Below, in pieces: positions 6,802 to 12,098 of a DNA stretch of 15,309 bases. The stretch's first letter is position 1; each line of letters begins with the position of its first letter. The stretch spans positions 1 through 15,309 of the forward strand of contig JAHIYG010000052.1 in assembly GCA_018815265.1 (NCBI GenBank), written 5' to 3'. A model generated the notes under the pieces. The model saw nothing but the letters and a program-made list of their open reading frames with translations, had not been told where the DNA came from and ran no database searches. This DNA is from Candidatus Altarchaeota archaeon (GTDB taxonomy: Archaea; Altiarchaeota; Altiarchaeia; IMC4; SCGC-AAA252-I15). A program made the translations under genes and the position numbers.

Positions 6802-7971
6802 ATGGAGATCGGGTTAGTAGGCAAACCAAACGTTGGAAAATCGACCATTTTCAAGGCATTAACGCTTGGAGAGGCTGAAATAGCCGATTTCCCGTTCACG
6901 ACAATCAAGGCCAACATAGGCGTTGGATATGTAAAATCCAAATGTCCATGTACTGATTATAAAATATCCTGTAATCCCAGAAACAGCGTCTGCAGGTCAG
7001 GATTCAGGTTTACTCCAGTGAAACTCATAGATGTGGCGGGATTGGTTCCGGGGGCGCATGAGGGAAAGGGTATGGGCAACCAGTTCCTAGACGACCTAAG
7101 GCAAGCCGATGTCCTGATACATGTCGTAGACATATCAGGGAAAACCAATGAGGCAGGGGAAGCAGTCGAAGGGCATGACCCTGAAAAAGACATAATGTTT
7201 CTTGTGGAGGAGGTGGATTTGTGGTTTGCATCAATTGTTCGTAAAAACTGGTCCACTGTAAAGAACAAAATAAAATACGAGAACAAGAAGATACTGTATG
7301 AACTCCTGGACATACTTGCTGGACTGGGAGTCAGGGAACACCACATCAAGTCCGCACTTGAAGCAGCAGACCTAACGGGCAAATCAGATTGGACCGATGA
7401 AGACTGCAACCGATTCGGAATCGAGCTGAGAAGGGAATCCAAGCCGATTGTGATTGCAGCAAACAAGATAGACCAGGGAGTGAAAAACTACGAAAGGCTC
7501 AAGGACAAATATGCTCTGGTGCCAGTATGCGCAGAGGCAGAACTAGCACTCAGGGAAGCAGACAAACACGGACTCATAGAATACACTCCAGGAGGGGATA
7601 AATTCAAGGTGGTCGGGGAATTGGATGAGAAAAAACGCAAGGCTCTAACATACGTGGATGAGAAAATACTCACGGCATTCGGTTCCACAGGAGTACAGGA
7701 AGTCATAAACAAGGCGGCATGCGAGGTGCTTCATCTCATAACAGTCTACCCTGTAGAGAACGAGAACAAGCTCTCAGACAGCAAAGACATGGTCCTTCCA
7801 GACTCCCATCTAATGCCATATGGTTCCACCACAATTGATTTAGCATACAAGATCCACACAGACATAGGCGATAAATTCACTGGAGCCATAGACTGCAAGA
7901 CCAAAATGAAGGTCGGCAAAGAACACCTGCTTAAAGACGGAGACATAATAAAGATAATAACCCGGCATTGA
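6802..7971 (+). CDS. Archaeal Obg/YchF-like GTPase with C-terminal TGS domain
   Basis: TRAFAC-class GTPase of the OBG/HflX group, in the archaeal COG0012-related branch thought to act on ribosomes or translation. Counting from ATG 6802 (389 residues): G1 GKPNVGKS at 7-14, the switch I region with DFPFTT at 29-34, G3 DVAG at 77-80 followed by the family block LVPGAHEGKGMGNQFLDDLR (81-100), and G4 NKID at 221-224. The NKxD form points to GTP, unlike bacterial YchF and OLA1, which have changed this motif and use ATP. A helical insert spans about 131-215. A TGS domain occupies about 325-389, ending DGDIIKIITRH. Four cysteines (48, 50, 57, 64) cluster between switch I and G3. It is downstream of the beta-propeller gene and converges, with no gap, on the voltage-sensor-like gene. 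Confidence 0.93.
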   Translation: MEIGLVGKPNVGKSTIFKALTLGEAEIADFPFTTIKANIGVGYVKSKCPCTDYKISCNPRNSVCRSGFRFTPVKLIDVAGLVPGAHEGKGMGNQFLDDLRQADVLIHVVDISGKTNEAGEAVEGHDPEKDIMFLVEEVDLWFASIVRKNWSTVKNKIKYENKKILYELLDILAGLGVREHHIKSALEAADLTGKSDWTDEDCNRFGIELRRESKPIVIAANKIDQGVKNYERLKDKYALVPVCAEAELALREADKHGLIEYTPGGDKFKVVGELDEKKRKALTYVDEKILTAFGSTGVQEVINKAACEVLHLITVYPVENENKLSDSKDMVLPDSHLMPYGSTTIDLAYKIHTDIGDKFTGAIDCKTKMKVGKEHLLKDGDIIKIITRH

Positions 7972-8544
7972 CTACTTTTTTTTCCTGTAGTCTACTTCAT
8001 GTTTCACATGTTTTCCATGGGATACGCCTGTCACGGTCTTTTCAGTTTTTTTCACTATATCACCTGCTTCCAAGGCCTTTGCAGCCTCTAAACCCCCTGC
8101 TGACCCCGCTATGTTGGCGAGCTTGGCAGTCTCCCCAACCTTCGCAACCTTGCCTGCTTTGGTAATCTTCGATACTTTCGCAATTTCAGAAACCTTCGCA
8201 ACCTTTGTCAACCTAAAAAGCCTCGCAAACCTGAAGACCCTCAGAAACCTCAAAAATGGACTTATCGCTAAGATATCCAACCAATTATGCTTCACGAACG
8301 AGACGTTATATGCGAGTGATAATTTGTCGCCTTTTGAGAACACATGCCTTCCACCGACGTCCAAGACGAAGAGGCCAAGAAGCCACATGTCTATCTCCTC
8401 AATCTCCTCCAACACAGCCTCTGACACATGTTCTCCAAATCCATATTCCACAATAAGAAATGCTATTGAAATGACTGCTGCAAAGATTATTATCAGCTCC
8501 CAAACCAACTCCGTCTTAGATACTTTCTGATGGTCTGCCTCCAT
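7972..8544 (-). CDS. Voltage-sensor-like four-helix membrane protein without a pore
   Basis: The 190 residues look like an isolated voltage-sensor domain. S1 is at about 12-34. S2 is about 49-68, with Asp62 near the usual acidic position and Arg66. S3 is about 85-97, with NWLD at 87-90 matching the Asn-x-x-Asp pattern of channel S3 helices. S4 begins at 98, with Arg at 99, 102, 105, 108 and 111 and Lys at 114 and 117. The charge-every-third-residue pattern then continues to Lys141. No S5, pore loop or Gly-Tyr-Gly type selectivity filter follows; the tail is soluble, lysine-rich and ends RKKK. It could be a proton-conducting or purely sensory voltage-sensor protein, or a relic of an ion channel. 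It is last in a group with ogt upstream (3-base gap). The stop abuts the convergent GTPase stop. Confidence 0.75.
   Translation of the reverse strand: MEADHQKVSKTELVWELIIIFAAVISIAFLIVEYGFGEHVSEAVLEEIEEIDMWLLGLFVLDVGGRHVFSKGDKLSLAYNVSFVKHNWLDILAISPFLRFLRVFRFARLFRLTKVAKVSEIAKVSKITKAGKVAKVGETAKLANIAGSAGGLEAAKALEAGDIVKKTEKTVTGVSHGKHVKHEVDYRKKK
7976..7983 (+). terminator. T8 run after the GTPase gene
   Basis: Eight consecutive T residues begin 5 bases after the GTPase stop, a plausible archaeal T-run terminator without hairpin. The same bases encode the terminal lysines of the voltage-sensor-like protein on the opposite strand. Confidence 0.45.
8098..8205 (-). repeat. Tandem 54-base (18-residue) duplication inside the voltage-sensor-like gene
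   Basis: Copy 1 (8205-8152, residues 114-131) and copy 2 (8151-8098, residues 132-149) begin with the identical 15-mer AAGGTTGCGAAGGTT and then diverge. At the protein level both begin Lys-Val-Ala-Lys-Val, and Glu, Ala and Lys are kept at positions 7, 9 and 10. The second copy loses its charges toward the end. Eighteen residues equal five turns of alpha-helix, so duplication would extend the helix in register. Confidence 0.6.
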
Positions 8545-8547
8545 CTT

Positions 8548-9045
8548 CTACTTTACAGTCACGCCTTCCATCTGCAAGAGCTTTTTCTTCAAAGCCTTGC
8601 CACCGATGTATCCGCCCATATCCTTGTCACCTAATACCCTGTGGCAGGGTATCACGATTGGCAGGGGATTCTTATTTAATGCGTTGCCCACAGCCTGCGC
8701 GACCTTGGCGTTACCAAGCCTTTCAGCCACCATCTTATACGTCATCGTCCTACCATATGGTATCTCCTTTACTACAAACCAAACGCTTTTCTGAAATCCA
8801 CTGGAGTAGGTGAAGTCAAGGCTGTATTTGCTGAAGTCCACGAACCTCCCAAGCATATACCTTATCAAGTCAGACTCCAAAGCCATCAGAGACCTGGAGA
8901 CCTCGTAATCCCCGCCCGCTATTTTCCTGACCTTCTTCTCGGTGGTATCTCTCGACTTGGTTGGCAGAACAACATGCGATACTCCCTGCCCCCTAGATAT
9001 CAGCGCCATCCAACCCAATTTGGTCTCGAAAATCCTAGCCTCCAT
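8548..9045 (-). CDS. ogt: Methylated-DNA--protein-cysteine S-methyltransferase
   Basis: Suicide DNA-repair protein that moves the alkyl group from O6-alkylguanine to its own cysteine. The active site IPCHRV is at residues 132-137, with acceptor Cys134. The helix-turn-helix with PYGRTMTYKMVAERLGN lies at 96-112 and the NKNPLPIVIP strand at 124-133. The C-terminal GGYIGGKALKKKLLQMEG is standard. Length (165) matches the compact Ogt class. The arginine finger that in most members precedes Ala-Val-Gly (Arg128 of the human enzyme, 17 residues before the cysteine) is Gln117 here. The ATG at 9043-9045 is 7 bases downstream of the PH-like gene's stop and lies in a small palindrome. Function is secure from the active site. 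Confidence 0.95.
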   Translation of the reverse strand: MEARIFETKLGWMALISRGQGVSHVVLPTKSRDTTEKKVRKIAGGDYEVSRSLMALESDLIRYMLGRFVDFSKYSLDFTYSSGFQKSVWFVVKEIPYGRTMTYKMVAERLGNAKVAQAVGNALNKNPLPIVIPCHRVLGDKDMGGYIGGKALKKKLLQMEGVTVK

Positions 9046-9058
9046 AAATAATTTATGG
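9042..9058. repeat. 17-base inverted repeat over the ogt start codon
   Basis: CCATAAAT and ATTTATGG flank a central A at 9050, giving perfect 8-base arms. The element includes the ogt ATG (complement of 9043-9045) and the stop codon of the upstream gene (9053-9055). In the mRNA it could form a 7-bp hairpin with a 3-base loop holding the AUG, or in DNA act as a dimeric operator. It may also be chance in AT-rich sequence. Confidence 0.45.
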
Positions 9059-9424
9059 GTTTAAGATGCTTAAAAGCAAATCCATTGCATCCACATCCTT
9101 CTTAGGTGCCATATGGCTTCCCTTGAAGGGACATATGAAAAACCTCTCCTCTCCCTCCAAACCCATATGCCGTATTTCAATGCATTCCCAAAGAAACCAC
9201 CCTCTTTTGGAAGTAGAGTTTATGCTATTCAAAGGAATCCTTCTGAATTTTTTCCCATCATTTTCTGTTCCCCCGAAATAAAGCGCATTATCTGTCAAAA
9301 TAACGGTGGCAGGAATGTTGCCCACTCCATGATACAGGCTTTTCCTCACCAGCACCTGCATCACATGCATGTAGTCCGCATCAGATAATTCGTTTTTTAT
9401 GAATCCAAAATCCACATGCGTCAT
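9053..9424 (-). CDS. Small PH/GRAM-like domain protein (fold inferred), function unknown
   Basis: A 123-residue soluble protein with no signal peptide or membrane helix. The centre resembles a bacterial PH or GRAM-like beta-barrel: a strand ending in LTDNALYF (43-50), a turn, then RRIPLNSINS (61-70), a strand after WFLWECIEIRHM (76-87), and ERFFICPF (93-100), followed by a C-terminal helix with DVDAMDLLLSIL (110-121). This order of strands followed by one capping helix is the basis for the guess; I recognise no named family. The ATG is 1 base after the pdxT stop, and ogt follows after 7 bases, so it is almost certainly co-transcribed with both. PH-like domains often bind lipids or peptides at the membrane, which would fit the membrane proteins at both ends of this group, but that is inference. 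Confidence 0.72.
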   Translation of the reverse strand: MTHVDFGFIKNELSDADYMHVMQVLVRKSLYHGVGNIPATVILTDNALYFGGTENDGKKFRRIPLNSINSTSKRGWFLWECIEIRHMGLEGEERFFICPFKGSHMAPKKDVDAMDLLLSILNP

Positions 9425-9425
9425 C

Positions 9426-10010
9426 TCATATCATCCCCAAAAAATACTCATGCAACCTCCTGTCTTGCGTGAGCTCCGGATGAAATGCACTGGCTAAAAT
9501 ATTGTCTTGCCGTGCTAAGACAACGTGTCCTCCATACCTGCAGAGGCTCTTGCATCTTCCCCAGACCTTCTCTATTGCCGGAGCTCTGATAAAGACTCCA
9601 GGATACTTCTCATTCCCCAATACAGGTATGTTCAACTGAGTTTCGAAACTGTCTCGCTGCCTGCCGAATGCGTTCCTGACGACCCTAGCATCCAATAAAC
9701 CAAGGGTTTTCTGGCCGTTTTTCATTTTGGCACCCTCTTTGCACAAAAATACAAGCCCAGCGCAGGTACCGAATACCGGCATGCCTTTTGCGGCATCCAA
9801 AAGAGCTGCGTCCATCCCATATCTGGCTGAAAGCATGGATATAGTGGTGCTTTCCCCGCCAGGTATCACAAGAGCTGAAACATTCCCTATCTCTTTCGGA
9901 GTCTTCACACCGCACACATCATATGGCAGTCCTAAATCTGAGACAGCACGTTTCAAAGCAACTATATGCTCTGTCACATCCCCTTGGACATCCAACACAC
10001 CCACTTTCAC
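9426..10010 (-). CDS. pdxT: Pyridoxal 5'-phosphate synthase glutaminase subunit
   Basis: Class I glutaminase that produces ammonia from glutamine and passes it to PdxS in the deoxyxylulose-5-phosphate-independent route to pyridoxal 5'-phosphate. The triad is complete: Cys83 in GTCAG, and His177 and Glu179 in FHPEL. Other family marks are GVLDVQGD at 4-11, PGGEST at 50-55 and VRNAFGRQRDSFE at 111-123. Length 194 is normal. The start is GTG (10008-10010): no ATG lies nearby, and a box CATTTAAC sits about 29 bases upstream. It is about 2.1 kb from pdxS, with three genes between them, one on the opposite strand, whereas the two are adjacent in many genomes. It follows the M50 gene by 36 bases and precedes the PH-like gene by 1 base. 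Confidence 0.95.
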   Translation of the reverse strand: MKVGVLDVQGDVTEHIVALKRAVSDLGLPYDVCGVKTPKEIGNVSALVIPGGESTTISMLSARYGMDAALLDAAKGMPVFGTCAGLVFLCKEGAKMKNGQKTLGLLDARVVRNAFGRQRDSFETQLNIPVLGNEKYPGVFIRAPAIEKVWGRCKSLCRYGGHVVLARQDNILASAFHPELTQDRRLHEYFLGMI

Positions 10011-10035
10011 TGCGGGAGAATATACGGTGTTACAG

Positions 10036-10043
10036 GTTAAATG
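10036..10043 (-). promoter_or_regulatory. TATA-like box for pdxT
   Basis: On the minus strand CATTTAAC is centred about 29 bases before the GTG start of pdxT, just past the M50 gene stop. It could give pdxT its own nearly leaderless transcript in addition to any read-through from the protease gene. Confidence 0.3.
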
Positions 10044-10046
10044 TTT

Positions 10047-10622
10047 TCACAGGAAGAAGGCTGCAAAGACACAGGCCAAAGCCAGAAAAATATACGCTAC
10101 CTTATTCCAAGCGAAGACTTTGGCGCCGTCGAAACCAGGTACAGGAATCATGTTAAAGACAGCAAGCCATGAGTTAATCTCATAGCCAAAGCCTGCGGCA
10201 AAGGATAAAAAACCAGAAGTAACCTGGTACATCGCATAAAAAAGAAGTGAAATAAAAAGGTTGGATGCTGGCCCAGCCACTGAAATAAGGCCCGCCCTTC
10301 TCAAATCAATAGGTTTTATCCCGTAAATCCTGACTGCCCCGGGAGAGATTAGTATAAAACCCCCAAGCGCCAAAAGTAAAGATACCAAAGGCATAGAATT
10401 GTTTGCTACATACCTTGTCTCCAACCCGAAAAACGACGCCACAACCTTGTGTGCCACCTCATGCAGTACAAAACCCATGCCTACGCATACTAGGCAAAGC
10501 AAAAAGAGAAGAATCAAATCTAACATGTCATACCCTGCGCCAACACTGTATGCTATCGTGAAAATCAACGACACAATCGTCATCGACTTGGTTAATTCCA
10601 AAATCTCATCTGCTGAAATCAT
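10047..10622 (-). CDS. Site-2-protease-like M50 zinc metalloprotease
   Basis: Intramembrane or membrane-embedded metalloprotease of family M50. The zinc motif HEVAH is at 54-58, inside a hydrophobic helix. The second conserved motif, N157-M-I-P-V-P-G-F-D165-G, supplies the third ligand Asp165. Hydrophobic segments lie at about 15-29, 33-53, 76-95, 111-133, 135-157 and 173-191. There is no PDZ or CBS extension, so this is the minimal 190-residue archaeal type. Such proteases cut membrane-tethered regulators; the substrate here is unknown. The ATG at 10620-10622 is divergent from the VIT-like gene across a 33-base gap. It is first in a leftward run with pdxT, the PH-like gene, ogt and the voltage-sensor-like gene. 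Confidence 0.92.
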   Translation of the reverse strand: MISADEILELTKSMTIVSLIFTIAYSVGAGYDMLDLILLFLLCLVCVGMGFVLHEVAHKVVASFFGLETRYVANNSMPLVSLLLALGGFILISPGAVRIYGIKPIDLRRAGLISVAGPASNLFISLLFYAMYQVTSGFLSFAAGFGYEINSWLAVFNMIPVPGFDGAKVFAWNKVAYIFLALACVFAAFFL

Positions 10623-10628
10623 AGCCGG

Positions 10629-10656
10629 TTAATTAATTAGATTGCTTATTGATTAA
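10629..10656. promoter_or_regulatory. AT-rich divergent promoter gap, M50 protease / VIT-like gene
   Basis: The gap holds TTAATTAATTAG (10629-10640), whose left half is centred about 23 bases before the ATG at 10656 on the plus strand. On the minus strand ATTAATCAATAA is centred about 30 bases before the ATG at 10622. Spacings are less exact than at other promoters in this window, so confidence is lower. Confidence 0.3.
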
Positions 10657-11261
10657 TGTCTGATATGAATTCCATACTGAACTTTTTCAGAGACCTGAAA
10701 AAATACCTCCGAATAAGCAAGAGCTCGGGAATTGCAAGAAGATATTTCGTAATGAACGGATTCGACGGAGCCCTAACAATGCTCGGTATACTCCTCGGGT
10801 TCTATTTTGCAGGCTCAGAAAACACAACCTTCATCCTAAGCGCTGGAGTAGGTGCTGCAATAGCATTGGGCGTCTCAGGGGTTACCTCAGCATATATGGC
10901 AGAAGATGCCGAGCGCCAGAGAGAGCTCAGAAACCTAGAGTCTGCAATGCTCATAAAACTTGATGATACAATACATGAGCGCGCAAACCGTTTCGCAACA
11001 ATATACCTCGCATTGGTTGACGGCATAAGTCCAGTGTTGACTGCATTGATAATACTGTCTCCATTCATATTCAACGGCTTCGGATTTCTGGATATTGCTG
11101 GCAGATACAACACATCATTTGCGATAACTGTATGTATGTTCTTCCTGCTTGGTTCCTACCTCGGCAGAATAAGCGGCGACTCAAGGATAAAAAAGGGAGT
11201 TCAAATGGTTTTAATCGGTATTTTGACATCCGTGCTGATTTTCTTATTCTCAATCATCTAA
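10656..11261 (+). CDS. VIT1/CCC1-related (TIGR00267-type) integral membrane protein
   Basis: A 201-residue membrane protein related to the VIT/CCC1 family of iron and manganese transporters, and close in pattern to the archaeal TIGR00267 group. Seen in the sequence: NGFDGALTMLGILLGF at 34-49 (the Asp-Gly that opens the first helix of VIT proteins), a glycine-rich second helix 63-80 (AGVGAAIALGVSGVTSAY), an acidic and basic cytosolic helix 83-112 (Glu83, Glu86, Glu90, Glu95, Glu108) in the place of the metal-binding hub, then helices at about 114-139, 153-170 and 181-201. VDGISPVLTAL (121-131) echoes the first helix, as expected from the internal pseudo-repeat of the family. Metal transport is inferred from family only. 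The stop overlaps that of the convergent CBS gene by 4 bases. Confidence 0.82.
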   Translation: MSDMNSILNFFRDLKKYLRISKSSGIARRYFVMNGFDGALTMLGILLGFYFAGSENTTFILSAGVGAAIALGVSGVTSAYMAEDAERQRELRNLESAMLIKLDDTIHERANRFATIYLALVDGISPVLTALIILSPFIFNGFGFLDIAGRYNTSFAITVCMFFLLGSYLGRISGDSRIKKGVQMVLIGILTSVLIFLFSII

Positions 11262-12067
11262 AATGACAGCTTGATGCCTTTTATCAAATCCATCCTGTCA
11301 ATTAAGCCCTCCAGTTTTTCAGAGACTACTGGCAGACCTCCAATCTTTTTCTTTAACATGACACCTGCGGCAACGGCAGCATCATCTTTTGGCCTTGCAA
11401 CTATCGGCTCCTTAGTCATCACGTCCCCTGCAGTCAACTCGCTCTTAACGCTTACCCCCTGCTTTTTAGCGCTCTCTTTGAATATAGTCAATCCCATGTC
11501 CTTTATGGTGACTATGCCCACCAGAGTGTTTCCAGACATAACAAGAACCCTCTTCTCAGACATGTTTCTCATGGCTTGTATGACCTCGGAGAGGGGGGTA
11601 TAATCATCGACGGTCAGGGGATTGTAGTGCATGAGCTTGGACACCTTATACTTTCCATCCATGTTTTTCAAATAGTATTTCGTCATGTCGACAGAGGATA
11701 TTAAGCCCTTGAATTTACCAGAAGACAAGACGGGAACACAGTCTATCATTGACTTCTGGCACATCAGAAGCTCGACAACCGATTCGAAACTTTCATCAGG
11801 TTTTGCTGTGCACACGTCTGCTTCCATAAAGTCCTCGACTTTCAATTCCTTGATGTTTGTGTCGGGATATTTGTGCATATATGCGACGAACGTCTCCTTG
11901 CTGACAATACCTAAGAACTCCAAGTCAGATACGACAACCGCTTTACCAACGTGGAATCTCTCCATCGATGACCCCAAGTCAAATGCGTTATCATCCGGGG
12001 AGACTGCCAATATGTCTGTTGACATAAAATCAGACGCCGTCATATTTGAAACAGCAGAAGAACCCAT
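11258..12067 (-). CDS. Four-CBS-domain protein
   Basis: A 269-residue cytosolic protein built only of four CBS domains, at about 9-66, 75-136, 140-197 and 211-269. Each starts with a Met-containing segment (DFMSTD, DFMEAD, KLMHYN, DVMTKE) and ends with the Gly-hydrophobic-Ile/Leu-x-x-x-Asp/Glu turn (for example GIVTIKDM and GLIDRMDL). Paired CBS domains bind adenine nucleotides or S-adenosylmethionine and sense energy or metabolite state; the partner is unknown. The frame extends 8 codons further to a TTG at 12091, but I chose ATG 12067: a good TATA-like box (ATTTATAT, 12098-12091) is centred 27 bases before it, the geometry of a leaderless start. That box begins right after the pdxS stop, so this gene has its own promoter. 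Confidence 0.9.
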   Translation of the reverse strand: MGSSAVSNMTASDFMSTDILAVSPDDNAFDLGSSMERFHVGKAVVVSDLEFLGIVSKETFVAYMHKYPDTNIKELKVEDFMEADVCTAKPDESFESVVELLMCQKSMIDCVPVLSSGKFKGLISSVDMTKYYLKNMDGKYKVSKLMHYNPLTVDDYTPLSEVIQAMRNMSEKRVLVMSGNTLVGIVTIKDMGLTIFKESAKKQGVSVKSELTAGDVMTKEPIVARPKDDAAVAAGVMLKKKIGGLPVVSEKLEGLIDRMDLIKGIKLSF

Positions 12068-12090
12068 ATTTATAAGATGGGGGCGAAACA

Positions 12091-12098
12091 ATATAAAT
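12091..12098 (-). promoter_or_regulatory. TATA-like box for the CBS-domain gene
   Basis: ATTTATAT on the minus strand is centred 27 bases before ATG 12067 and overlaps the possible TTG start at 12091. This argues that the upstream TTG is not the start, because it would lie at or before the transcription start. Confidence 0.5.

Noticed and set aside
6957..7466. Minus-strand open frame of 169 codons inside the GTPase gene
   Set aside because: Shadow of the GTPase, whose motifs span the region; no independent evidence.
8111..8530. Plus-strand open frame of 139 codons opposite the voltage-sensor-like gene
   Set aside because: Its Ala, Thr and Phe-rich product is the mirror of the Lys/Arg codons on the minus strand; the minus-strand frame has membrane helices, an S3 motif and operon spacing.
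7972..8544. Voltage-gated potassium channel
   Set aside because: No S5-S6 pair and no selectivity-filter sequence after the S4-like helix; only a charged soluble tail.
9727..10185. Plus-strand open frame of 152 codons across pdxT and the M50 gene
   Set aside because: It crosses two confident genes on the other strand and has no family features.
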